Shown here: positions 16,576 through 28,100 of the stretch, in pieces
Layout of the letters: each line of letters opens with the position of its first letter
Numbering within the stretch: the first letter of the stretch is position 1
From: Chloromonas sp. AAM2
Taxonomy: Eukaryota; Chlorophyta; Chlorophyceae; Chlamydomonadales; Chlamydomonadaceae
Length of the DNA stretch: 64,000 nt
NCBI GenBank assembly: GCA_004335635.1
Contig: QAXH01006164.1
Span: 875 to 64,874, forward strand
Direction: 5' to 3'
Translations under genes and position numbers: made by a program
Notes under the pieces: generated by a model
Told to the model about the DNA's origin: nothing
The model's input: the letters and a program-made list of their open reading frames with translations, nothing else
The model's database searches: none

Positions 16576-17039
16576 CTGGTAACGCCAGCTGTCATGGGGT
16601 TGCTGAAGGTGACCAGGGGTGGATTTGCTTCATGTACAGTGACATGCCCTATTTCCAATCGACTCGGTTCACGATCAGCTTCTAGGTTTCAACTGCGCCG
16701 CTGAAACACGACCAGGCTTCTGTAGGATGACAGGGTTCACAAACGTCAAGGGAGTACTACTAGGCTTGCTGCCAGTCTCTCAAAAAAAAAGGAGGCTCCT
16801 CTGTTGCTTCGTTTGACATAGTGGGCCTCTTCTTCTTCCTCGAGGCGCTGTTGGATGACGCAGGTGGTCTCATCCTTGAACTTGCCCGGCACCCGTGCGT
16901 TGCTGGGATCATGCATGGGGTGGGTTGTGGCATACCCACTCATGTCGGACATGTCCTTGTCTGATGCCATGTCCACATACACATCGTTGGTAAGCACATG
17001 TGTTGTAACCGTGTGTCAAGTGTGTCACTACACTCTGTC

Positions 17040-17318
17040 CACCACTTATGTCCCAGTATACAACTCATTGAACACACCAAATCCGTCCTAGCATTGACAC
17101 TGTCACAGTACTGGCAGTGCACCAAACCGTCACCAACACACGCACATACACCATGTCTCAGTGCCAGACAACGCTGGGCCAGGTCTACCACTCCAACCAG
17201 GGCGCAACATCTCAGTCTCACATGACACGAAATCAACGCCACATTTGCACACCTGCACCACGTCACTGTCTGTCTCGCACGATTTGTCCCAGAACTGGCA
17301 AACTTTTTTTTGTGTCAT
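17040..17318 (+). mobile_element. Fragment of the AGAACTGGCAAAC-ended repeat family
   Basis: The right end reads TTTGTCCCAGAACTGGCAAA followed by a T-run, as at 24971, 31827, 38490, 53956 and 63342. The upstream CACAGTACTGGCAGTGCACCA resembles CCCAGTACTAGCAGTGCACCA at 38238, so the similarity extends beyond the terminal motif. The left boundary is only approximate. Confidence 0.55.
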
Positions 17319-17552
17319 CACGTGCAGCACACCTACCTCATTGCACAACGGTATGGAGTTGTCAGTCAGTCTGAGGAGTTGTATCTTGAAGAACTTTCAA
17401 GTGTGGTATCTGTGTTGAATTCACAGTCGGTAGGGCATAGCGCATGGCTTGGGGTGCTGAGTTGGGTTCTCACACAGAAAGCAGGCAAGGAGTCAGGCAC
17501 CAATCCTTGATGCACAACGTTTGGCAGGTAGCCGAGTGTCTGCCAGACACCC

Positions 17553-17594
17553 CACTCGCTGAGCCACTCGCTGAGCCACTCGCTGAGCCACTCC
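17553..17594. repeat. 12-bp tandem repeat, 3.5 units
   Basis: Repeats of CACTCGCTGAGC. Because 12 is a multiple of 3 it would encode Leu-Ser-Glu-Trp repeats in a minus-strand open frame, but that frame has no other support. Confidence 0.9.
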
Positions 17595-19805
17595 AGCAGG
17601 AAGGCAGGCCCTTGGTTGCTGGTGGGAAACGCATTCGTCCAGCTGCAGCAGCAATAGCGCAGGTTGAACAAGGTCAGCACCTGTTCATGGTACTCATTGC
17701 AGTGCTGGCCCAATGGCGCATGCTCTGCTACAAGTCTTCCACGCTCGTGGCAGGCTCACATCACCTATGCTTGGCCTGTGCTGAGTGAGTGGTGACAGTT
17801 GTATGTTAGGGATGGAAGGCAAAGACTACGTGCCAGCATTGACAACCATGCTACACCACTGACAGTTGCACTTTGTCACGTGTGCGCAGCGTGCATCGTA
17901 ACAGGACGGTTTGCCGTGAGTGCATTGCCCCCTGGCTGTCACATGGACCTGTGTGCTGAAGCCACACGCGCTGAGCTACTTACCAACTGATTGTTTGCGC
18001 TTTGCTGGAAGCGACCACAGTGGAATTACATGTTGAATGCGGTATTTTTTGTACAAGCCTCACACTCATTCACTGCTGCAACGCCCCAGGAATATGCAGC
18101 GTTGCATCCAAGGCCAAAATAATGTTGGTGTATATTGTGAAAACGCAAAAAGGCACCACTTCTCCAACTCCACGATTTTCACGTGTATTTTGCCAACCAA
18201 GCACTCGCGTGAACAGTTCAGACTGAAAATTGTAGACGTAAAATCGTCCCTCCGATGCAAGTTGAATATACTGTGTTAGCAGCCGCAGCCCTCCGCTTTG
18301 CTAAAATACTTCACAACGCCCAGGCAACTCGATTTCCACACTTTGTGAATTGCTTCTGCAGGCATATGCTGCCTCTCGCTAGTGCCTCTCACGCACTGCC
18401 GTCTCAGTACACAAACTTCTCCTGCAGCTCCTCAATTCTGTTCTGCCCAGCAGATAGGGGCCCTCATCACATCAGCACTCGTCATCAGATTAGGTTGCCT
18501 CATACCTGGCAGACCCTCACACAACATTTTCAATCAGATATCGATTTGGTTCTCTCTCAAGCATCACTAGGCCATACTCAACAGCCTTCCAACTCAAGTC
18601 ATCAAACCCTATATTGAGAAGTTAGCTCACTCACTCACTTGCTCACTCACTCATATCCCTCCGTCAAATCAAACCATCCTTGATCTTCACCTTCAGAATG
18701 CTGCCAGACAATGCAGCCAACAAATCAGACGAGCCAGGCACATACGTATCAGTTGGCCACACACTATTGCACAAACAAAGCCCAAGAAGAGTTGCGCAGT
18801 CTGTAATAGGCGACCTGGTGCATGCCATCAAGGCTTTGCTGGAAGCCTTGATGCCGCCTGTGACCTGCTCAATGGTCAAGACGTTGATTCAGAAAACATG
18901 GCTAACAGCACGCCAGATTGAGACTGCCCAGCATGAAAACCTTTGCCTGGCAAAGCTCTTGCACACACCAACTCACAGACGCCGCGAGATTGACTTGCTA
19001 ACCCGCAAAACCCAGGTGGCAATAACCTTATCCTCAATAGGCGCTCAGCATAACAGGCTAACAAGGGCCCTAAGATCATACGGCTTGGTTCAGTGCCATT
19101 CACATACAATGTGGGCATTGAGCCCATTTGACCGGCGTGAAGGCATTGTGATCCACAGGGCCGGCAGATAAGCATCAAGTATCGAATCCAGCCGCAAACT
19201 GACAGCAGCAGCAGCCGCAAACCGACAGCAGCAGGAGGCACCAGGACGGCGGGGCAATCCCAGCTAAACTAAACAGCAGGCCGGGCATGAGCCAGGCAGA
19301 AACGTGCACTCAAGGCTCCAGTTGTGTCGTTGTAATATGTACGCGAGTGCAAAGTGGCTCTCGCTTAATGGCTCTCAGAGGTATATATAGCCCACAGGCT
19401 GCCTGTTTACTCACTGACTCGCTCTGGTGCTGAACTGAAGAAGATGATGTGCATGGCTAGTGACATGTCACAAGTGCGCCGGCCATCGTAGCAGGCGCTG
19501 TGCTGGTTGTCGATTGATGATATGCTCAGTGCTTAGACCGCAAGGAGGCCAGTCCACTTTTTTTTCACTTGAATCAGTATTGTGCAGACTGCTGTCTATG
19601 AGAAGACCATCAAGTCATCGTCCTCGTGCATGATGCCTGCTGCCTTGCGGGCCTTCCTGCAAACGCATCGGTCGGGACAGCAGCCAATTGTTAGAGGCAG
19701 GCTAGACACGAAACAGATGCGCGATGGCACTAAAGGCAGGGCCTTGTCCTGTGGCTCAAGGCGTGCTGTGACGGTATCACATAGCAGCTGTTGGTTGTAA
19801 GCCAC

Positions 19806-21899
19806 TCACCAGGCAGCGACCTCCTCCTTGGTTGCAAAGCGTCCCTTGATGCGTGGGCGCACTTCTGCGTACGCCTTGCGGGATGCGTAGCGAATGGTCT
19901 TCTGGAACTTGCGGTTCTTGCGCTTCTCACGGTACCTGTTGCAACAACAACAACAGGTGACGAGTGCCTGAGCAAGGCTGCAATTTTGTGCTTCTTTGGC
20001 ACAGACCCATTGCGCTGCAATGAGGGTGTGAAGACTCAGACAAGTTTGAAAACCATGAACCAGCCCAACCAGCTGCCATTACACTCCAAACAGAACCCTT
20101 TGACTGAACGCAACTCCATTGCCTAATGTATATCTCACACTTCCTATCCATGTCACACCCACGGCTCACCTTGCAACGCGCTGTTCGCGTGTGAGATGGG
20201 CACCATTCATGACAGGGCCCGGCTTGCTGGTCTCCTGAGTCTTCCGGGTCACCTGCGGCTCTGTAGGGGCTGCCAAAGAACCGTACATGACAAGGTCATC
20301 GCTGCTGTTTGGCATCAGAGGTGGGGGAGGAGGAGCCAGGTGAAAGCCAGACATGGGGGCCATCTTCGGGCGCCGGTTTGGCTTGGCCTCTGCAACCTGC
20401 TCTAAAGCTGAGCGCTTGATACCGTGAGCTGCGTGGGGAGTCAGATCTGCCGCCAGGTCGTCAGTGAAATCCTCGGGCAAAAAAGAGGGCACCACGAAGT
20501 CGTCATCTGCCAAAGTTTCAAGCATGTCATCCGAGGTGCGTGCATCGCCCAGGTCAAGAACCACGGATGGCACTGAGCTGGTCTTTGCGCGCTGTGCAGC
20601 TGCCTGCTCCTCAGCGGGCATGCTGGGCACCATGCCCGGGGCTGCAAGTGAGGCATGCAAAGACGAGGCATGTGGCTACAGTTAGCTGCCACACGCCGGC
20701 CGAAAGGGTCCAGTTTGCTGTGCCACCCCACCTACCTGTGCTGACTCAGCTAGTCTGTACTTCTTGTCTTATAAAGCCGTTCTAGAGGCCTCAAGCTGAA
20801 CATGGTGCAGCGCCACATGGTTCATTGCTGGGCAAGACTCGTTGCCCAGTTCTCACCGTCATCGGCAGGGTCGTTGCCCAGAATGTCAGTGAAGTCCAAG
20901 CCCATGCCCACGTCGAGGTTGCCGAGCCAAGCGGCTTCAAAATCCAAGGCCTGCGAAAGAAAAATGGCGCGCCAATGTCACCTTCCGTGCGAAGATCGAT
21001 ATGCAACCATTTTAGTCAGACAAACAACTCACGTCGAAGTCTTTGCCCCAGAGGCCTTTCAGGTCCTTGCTGCAGCCAGATGTGGTTGGCGCGGCCAAGC
21101 CTGCTGCCGGGTCTGCCATCTCTGGCACAACAGCAAGCGAGGTGTGCCCTTCGGAGCTGCTGTTGTGCAGAGCCGCTTCCAAGCAGTGTTCGCCACAAGC
21201 AGAGGTCTCATCCTGTTCTTGAGCCTCGGTCTTGATGGTTGGCTGAGTGGCGACAGGAAGCGGCGCGGTGGTGACCAATCCAGATGCCTGCGAGTGAAAA
21301 AGTGCATATCTTGAGCTGACCTGGAGCCCCTGATACGCCCTCTGCGGCTGTGGCACTTGACCGTGAAGGCGACGTGTGCAATAGCGGCATGATAAGGACA
21401 ACGCGGCAGCTCACCAGTGCAGTGTCAATGTCGACCTTGGTGTGAGGAAGCGGGTTGGCACTATGTACCTCAATATCGCAGCCTGTATCAAGCGACGGAC
21501 AGGGCACAAGAAAGACGCAGCAATTACAAGCTTGGACGTGGTAAAAGTGTGCAGAACGGCGCAACCCCAACCAAGCTGAAGCTGACCTGCAGACGGACAG
21601 CAGTAATCCCTCACCAGCACACAGAGCCGCCTGATCCTCGTTGCAATAGACGCTCGCAGCGCTCCTCTTGCACAGCTCGCATACTGGCAGCCTGCGAGAG
21701 CGGCACAGGAGGCAAGCTCGGTCAGCAAGGAGCCCTCCCTCTTAATCAACGGCAGGGGTGAAAGCTGAGCTCACCGCTTGTGTGTTCGGCTGATCACGTT
21801 CGCCGCGTGGATAGTCTTGTCGCAGCCGGAGCACAGGAACGCCCTGTCTTGAGTGCAGAAGATGGAGGCCAGGCTGGTGCAGAGCACGCAGCTTGCCAT
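19806..21899 (-). CDS. CONSTANS-like transcription factor: two B-boxes and a CCT domain
   Basis: Exons (5' to 3' on the minus strand): 21899-21775, 21691-21615, 21482-21415, 21287-21033, 20950-20857, 20641-20170, 19935-19806; 406 aa, all phases matching. B-box 1 is residues 4-40 (C4, C7, C15, D18, C23, C26, H31, H40). B-box 2 starts at C46 (C46, C49, C58, D61, C66, C69, H74) but the next His is H81, closer than usual. The middle is acidic and Ser/Pro-rich. The C-terminal CCT domain (about 358-400; [30 protein letters not shown]) carries the basic DNA/NF-Y binding and nuclear localisation motifs. Plant CONSTANS family members, and the Chlamydomonas one, act in photoperiod and circadian output and related metabolism; the role here is inferred. 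The gene is convergent with the aminotransferase gene. Confidence 0.94.
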
Positions 21900-22472
21900 G
21901 ATGTCAGAGCGGGCGCTGTAGTGAGAACTGAAGCAATGTCAGGAAGAAACGACTTAACGCCGCGCCGCGTCTGTGTTTGTGTCTCGCTGCGGCCAAGCCT
22001 CGCTGTCCGAGTTCGGTCTGCATCAAAACGCTCATGTGCACTTTAGGGTTGGTTGAAGGTAGAGATGCGCAGCTCGTCCCTCGTCGTGCACTATCTCCTG
22101 CGTACTCGAGGCGCGCTTAAGATGTGCTGAAATTTTGCTGGGCGGCCTGTTTTTCAGAGTCAAAGTCTGTGCCAACCCACGAGTGCGAAATGCCGCAGGA
22201 CATTAATTTCACACCAATTGATCATACACCAGCTTTGACAACTGTTGAATCTGGACAGCTGCTTGATACAGCTGCCTGGACCGAAGCAATGCACAAACAA
22301 TGTGGGCAACCATTTGCATCATCTGAAACCTCGATCTGTCTCTAATCTCTGAAATCAACTGGACATTTTTTTTAATGGAATGTCTCGCACACCATCTCAG
22401 CTCCTGTCTGCAAGCATATGACACCGCTGGCTAGCTTAAGATGCAGCGTGTACCAGAAGGCAGTTGAAAGCT

Positions 22473-22590
22473 TCACAAGAGGGGAGGGATTCCAACCCGT
22501 CCAACCTACATGTGAAGGGGATTGTGACACACCAGGACAGTCATTGTGGTGGCCAACCCCTTGAGGTGCTATCCTGACCGCATACCTCGT
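22473..22590 (-). repeat. Dispersed repeat family S2, copy 2
   Basis: Minus-strand copy with AGGGATTCCAACCCGTCCAA, AAGGGGATTGTGACACACC and CTATCCTGACCGCATACCTC. It is close to full length relative to the copies at 41551 and 47655. Confidence 0.75.
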
Positions 22591-23649
22591 ACAAGTACAA
22601 ACAGAGGGATCAGCATGGTGCTCGCCACGCGTTAAATGCACGCGTTGCTCTCTCTCTGACGTTGCGTCATAACGTCTGACAACAGAGCAGCCTTTGTTGG
22701 TTGCAATACGGGAAAGCCTGTCCTGGCCTGACTTTAGTAGCCACCGGGATGGTGGTGGGCGATCATAAAGTCAAAGTTTGATACCACTCACAAGGTCGGT
22801 CTGTAGAGTCAGACTTGAAGCTGAACTGACCGGGTTCATCTTTGTTGGCTTGCAATAGAGTGAGCATGGGGGGGGGGGGTTAAAAGACCATGACCCAAGC
22901 ACAAATTTGGAACCCACCCAGAAACGGCTCAGAATTACATGAATAGGGGCTCAATCGACGGCTCTCGCCAAGGCCTATCCCCTGGACAACTTGGTTGCAT
23001 AGTTCACTTGAACAATGCCCCACTTATGGGTCATCAAAGCCCAGGTGGCCCTAACCAATCCCTAACCGCCACCCATGTCACAGGCCATGGGGGCATGCCA
23101 AAGGTCAACTTCACTTCCAAGGTATGCAAGCACATGCCGCTCTGTATCCGGCTTCGGATCGCTGCTTGCGTGACCTGCGACCTGGCGCCGCAGGTGACGC
23201 AGGCCGCGCCAGCCCCAGCACCCTCTGACACTTCCCCAGCCCATAACAAACCACCCACAAGGCCGTTCTGGGAAATGAAGATAGTTTTGGATAGATTTCA
23301 ACAAGCTGCAACCAGCTACATCTTCAGAAACCTTGAATTCAGTGTGGTTGATCGGTAAAGCAAAAATACTCCAAATGGTCGAAAAAGTAGCTCGGGCCTT
23401 GCTGAGGACTTTTATACCACCCAGTCAACCATCTCAGCATGACCTGAAACCTTGGATTCGAGCTTCTTACACCGTTGGCATTCGTGTAAGTGGTTCAGAG
23501 ATACCCACTCCCACCCAAGGTCATTTGCTATAGAACCCTCCCTCCCCACCCCTGGAGTAAGTATAAGTTTTTGCAACGTGCGCAATTAATTTATACCTGC
23601 GTTGGAAGGGCGACGAGCTGCTGCTCTCAACCCTTGCATACCTGTCCTT

Positions 23650-23727
23650 GTGGAGATATTGTTCCCAGTGGTACCAAGCCCACTTTACACTGGCGCTGAT
23701 GATCGCTTGCAGTGCGTCAGCCCGTGA
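23650..23727 (-). repeat. Dispersed repeat family S1, copy 3
   Basis: Reads TGGAGATATTGTTCCCAGTG, then GTACCAAGCCCACTTTACAC, then GATGATCGCTTGCAGTGCGT and CAGCCCGTG on the plus strand: the reverse of the S1 consensus with scattered substitutions. Confidence 0.75.
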
Positions 23728-24598
23728 AAGCAGGAAGCAAGCATGGTGAGGGTCAAGGATTGATGGCAAACCGCACGCCACCCTCGCCATCCACGCACCA
23801 TGACATCTACTCCATTGAGGAGCCTGTTTGGAGGAGCCATGTGACATCTTACACGGGCTGATCATCAAAGCCAATGTAGATTGTGAACCGATTTGCATGA
23901 ACCAACACACAATATGAATGCCTCGTCAGTCGTGGCCAGGAGCATAATCAACATGGTTCGTCTGCTCTGACAAGTGCAGGCACCAGGTACATTTTAGGTA
24001 CATTAGATAATTTCTGATGTGAATTCCTGATGGTTAGGTATGATTGTACCTTATACGAGGTCTGCATTGTTCTTCCTTCTCTGGCCATGGTTTGGGTACG
24101 GAGCCCTGTAAGCGTGAAGTTGGCTGGCAGTAGACAAACAGCAACGCTGCCTGCTCTTTCTGGCCCCAATTTGGCGCACAGCACTTTCCAATCTCCTGAG
24201 CTCAAAAGGCGGCGGCAGCAATCAATCTTTAAATTCGTGCCATATATATGCGGCTATGGCTAACAGGATACGGCTATCCCGAATAAATCAGCGTGTCTTG
24301 TCTTCTTGACTGAGGGCTGTGGCAGGCGGGTTTGCAAATGTAAGTTGCCATCACGTGATTTCTGCTACAAATTATTGTGTTCCTGTATGCAAGCATATGA
24401 CACCGCTGGGTAGCTTAGGATACAGCGTGACTGTTACACTGCTGTACATATGAATGTTGAGGCATCAGTTGACCACTAGAGGTTGCAGATGACCCGACGC
24501 TGTGGACGTCCCGGACTGCATTAGCCACACAACAATTCATCATTACGACGAGCACAAAATGCATACAAAATGTAAACATTAACAGTCTCAGACAGAAT

Positions 24599-24600
<2 letters not shown>

Positions 24601-24644
<44 letters not shown>
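24601..24644. repeat. (AC)22 microsatellite
   Basis: Uninterrupted AC repeat, followed about 330 bp later by a copy of the AGAACTGGCAAAC repeat end (24969-24995). Confidence 0.95.
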
Positions 24645-24648
<4 letters not shown>

Positions 24649-25050
24649 GTCCAATTCTCTTTGTGTACTAGTACCGTTGACCCAAAATCGGCAACCCTCC
24701 CTTTCTAGAGACGACTGACAGGTTTAACTGCTGTACTGCTAGCCTCATATGCACATGCACCTGTCTAGGTCACAAGAGGGGAGGGTTTCGAGCCCGTCCA
24801 ACCTACAAGGGAAGTCCTGTCTAGGTCACACAAGGTCAATGCCATTTTGAAGCACACAAAATGAAGCACACAAACTTATATGTACCTGTAACAGTGGTTT
24901 CTGCCATAAAAGATTAATCTCCTGTAGCAGGGCACATAACACCATCGACGCCAGTGTCAGTCCACAGGAACTGTCCCAGAACTGGCAAACTTCTTCTTTC
25001 TTTGGTTGATTCCTATGCGAATTTTAATTTTCCTGTGCACACAAAATTAA

Positions 25051-25055
25051 TTACA
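25051..25055 (-). terminator. Possible TGTAA polyadenylation signal of the glycerol-3-phosphate dehydrogenase gene
   Basis: TGTAA on the minus strand about 50 nt past the stop. TGTAA is the common poly(A) signal of chlorophyte algae; the pentamer is short enough to occur by chance. Confidence 0.25.
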
Positions 25056-25105
25056 TTTGAAACACACAAAATGATTACCTGTAGCAGTCAATCGTGGATA
25101 TCCCA

Positions 25106-28100
25106 CTAAGCTGCAGCCACAAGCGTGGGCGCAGGTGGGGCTGCGATTCCTTCATTAGCAGCCTCCACCGATGCAGGAGCGCCAGGGGTGAAGCCCTGAG
25201 CCAGGAACGCGCGTGCCTCTGCTGTCTGCTTCTGCTGCTCTGCCTTGTCCCAGCCCAGCAGGGGTGCCATGAGAGAGATCACCGTGGGCACAGCGGCGTC
25301 GGCAGCGCGGTAGTCCACGAAGGCAAGGCGAATGCGCCTAGACAGGAAGTCCTGGGCGGTCAAGCAGTACTCGTTCTGCACACAAAACACAGCATATGCG
25401 CATCGGTTAACGCAAACCCACTTGACGTAAACCCACTTGAACAGATCTCAACAGCGTGGGTGTTGTAGCAACATGGTCGTCTTCATCTGCTGCTGCTGCC
25501 AGACAATGGAGCCTGGCAATTGGGTTGTAGCATGCACATGCTTGGACATGTTCAAGAGCAGGCGGTCAAGCATTACTTTCATTTGAACGTTTATACAGTG
25601 CACCTGACGTGAATCCAGGCAAACACGTAACACGAGAGTTCAATAGCATATGCTCGTGCTTCCAAGGCTGCCCACCTGCACACAGTATACGACCTCTGCC
25701 TGGATGTGTGGGTGACCCGGCACCAGGGGATGGCCCAGGTTTTGCTGTGCGGCCAGCGCCAATACTGCTGGGGTGCGGTCTCCGTATGAGGTTACCAGAT
25801 GCTGGATTGTTGCCAGGTTGGGCGAGTCTTCCTCTGCCTTAGCTGGCTTCGTGTCGGCCGCACTGGCTGTCAGTGAACTACTGCTGGCTGCGAGGACTTG
25901 CTGGGCAATCTGCAAGGCACAGCAGAACCACGATCAGTTGAAGTTGTGTTCAGTTGTGGCCTTGAATAGACGCGAAGCATTAAAGAGTTAGAATTACAAC
26001 CAAAGCAAAATGATGTTGACATGCATGCAGATCTTCTTGGTTTGAGTGCATATTGCGCCAGCAAGAACATGCTCAAGCTGCCGATGACTGACTCAAGTTT
26101 GGAACAGCAACACCAAGAAAGCAGTTGGTGTGGAAAAGGCACTGCCAGCACATGCGAGTGTGCAATCCTCTACCCAAAAACGCAGCATGGTGGATAGGGC
26201 AAAGTCAACAACACGGCACTACACGCATCAAAATGAACATCAGCTCAGTTGCAGGCACATGTGTTGCTCACCTCTGCAGGCAGCGTGCGCTTGTATGCGG
26301 CAGAGCCCAGCAGCGGCAGCTTTTCGGTCATGCATGGGCGTGTGTTCATGGGCAGGCGCCCTGAGGCCATGGCAACATCCACAGTCTCCTCGGCCATGCG
26401 TCGATAGGTGGTCCACTTGCCACCCGTCACGTTCAGCATACCATCATCATCCATGAAAATCACTGCAAAGCACAGGCAAGCACATGTGTGTTAGACAGCG
26501 ACCATAGCTAGATGTTGAGGCGTGCACCAGTTTCTAGTCCATTCAGACTCTGTACTCTCTGGACGAACTGGCCACCTTGCCAAAAGCATGTCATCACAAG
26601 GCCAGCATGGTTCATGTGTGTTCACTACTGATGCGCTTGATAGTGTAATGTCAGGACATTAAGGCTGCATCCCGTTCAAAATGTAAGACCTTTGTCGTCG
26701 CAGGCAGGCGTCTGGCATATCGTGTCAGCGAGCCAACGTGCCATGCACGATCTAATGCCCACCAAGCGGCCTGCCATGCTCTGCCGCTCACCATGGTCGC
26801 GCACAATGCTCTGTGTGTCCTTTGCCTTGGGGTTGCTGGGCAGCGGGCGGATGCCTGACCATGTGGACAGCACATCGGAGGGCGTGACGCGCACACTGAG
26901 GTAGTCGCTGATGGTGGCAAGGATGTACGTCACCTCCTCCTCGCTGCTACGTGGACGGGATGTCACCTGTTAATGTACGACACACAGCAGCGGCAGCATA
27001 AAATAGGCAATGGGCCCGTCTAAGGTATGATATACAGCAAATATATTGAAGAGCCTATTTACACTGGCAAACGGGCCAATAATAGGAGCGGGTGTGGCTG
27101 GGTGCTGAAGCTGAGCAACAAGCTGATGTTGAACCAGCCTTGGCACATACGTGGGTCCTAGTTGGTTGACACGAGAACAGCATTTGACAGTGTGCGTGGC
27201 CAAAGTGCAAGACTGCGGTTCATTTGCAGCTGCCTTACCTCGCATGGGATATCTGTTGTCCCGGCAATCAGATGGTTCTGCCATGGAAGCAGGAAGACAA
27301 CCCTACCGTCCACCGTCTGCAGGCATGGGCGAGAGCGTGGGTGCACATTAATTTTTCACCAGTGCATGTCATTACATCATGCGAGGGACTGGAAGACATT
27401 GCATGCAGGCTGGCAACACTTGACCTGTCCGCACATTGCAAAGCGACACTGCTTTTGATGACCTGTACTACTTCCGTTGGCTTTCAGGGTGTCTGCACGT
27501 TGGAAAGAGGCGCATTGATGCACGCACCTTAGGGATGATAATGCCAGTGGTGTTGGATCCCAGGAACTGAGGCAGTGTCACGTGCGCTCCTGCGCTGCCA
27601 GTGACTCGTGTGTCACCCCTGCACGCGCAGCCAGTTCATGCAGCCATCAGAGATTTGCATCATCGCGTGACACAAGGATATCATGCAGATCGTGCCTGCA
27701 ATGCATCATGCACATGGTGTGGAGCCTGGCATGAATGAATCCCGACATTGCCAGAGACTTTACCTGGACAGCAGTGCGCGAGCTGGGCAGCATACTACTG
27801 GCACCTACACAAATGTTCTGGCCACTTGTCAAAAGAGCACACAGTGCCAGGGTGCTGCCTGACGCTGCTGCCACAACGCATGCACTTTAGAGTACGCAGC
27901 AACCTGATGCAATGGCCTGTACTGTGGCATACCCACCTAGCAGCCTAGCACGCAATGACACCCACAGTGTGGGCTGTGAAGCTCAAACCTACTTGGGCTC
28001 TGACAGTCGCCTGACTCCGTCCAAGAATGGCCCTGTCGCGTTGATCACCAGCTTTGCATGCACGTCCATCTCAGCTCCAGTGATTCGATCGCGACAATGG

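Larger units (their letters stand above)
16120..19805. other. Intergenic region between convergent aminotransferase and CONSTANS-like genes
   Basis: It holds an S1 copy, a 12-bp tandem repeat (17553-17594) and a copy of the GTCCCAGAACTGGCAAAC repeat end at about 17289. A 163-codon open frame at 18680-19171 (+) has no motif I recognise and no convincing splice context. Otherwise nothing supported. Confidence 0.5.
21900..25105. other. Intergenic region upstream of the CONSTANS-like gene
   Basis: No supported gene. It contains S2 copies (22473-22590, 24772-24815), S1 copies (22758-22790, 23650-23727, 23858-23885), a shared motif GCAAGCATATGACACCGCTG at 22416 and 24389, an (AC)22 tract and an AGAACTGGCAAAC repeat end at 24969. 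A 139-codon frame at 22939-23358 (+) is unrecognised. Confidence 0.5.

Noticed and set aside
18680..19171. 163-codon plus-strand ORF
   Set aside because: No recognisable motif; it could be a mobile-element remnant but I cannot support a product.
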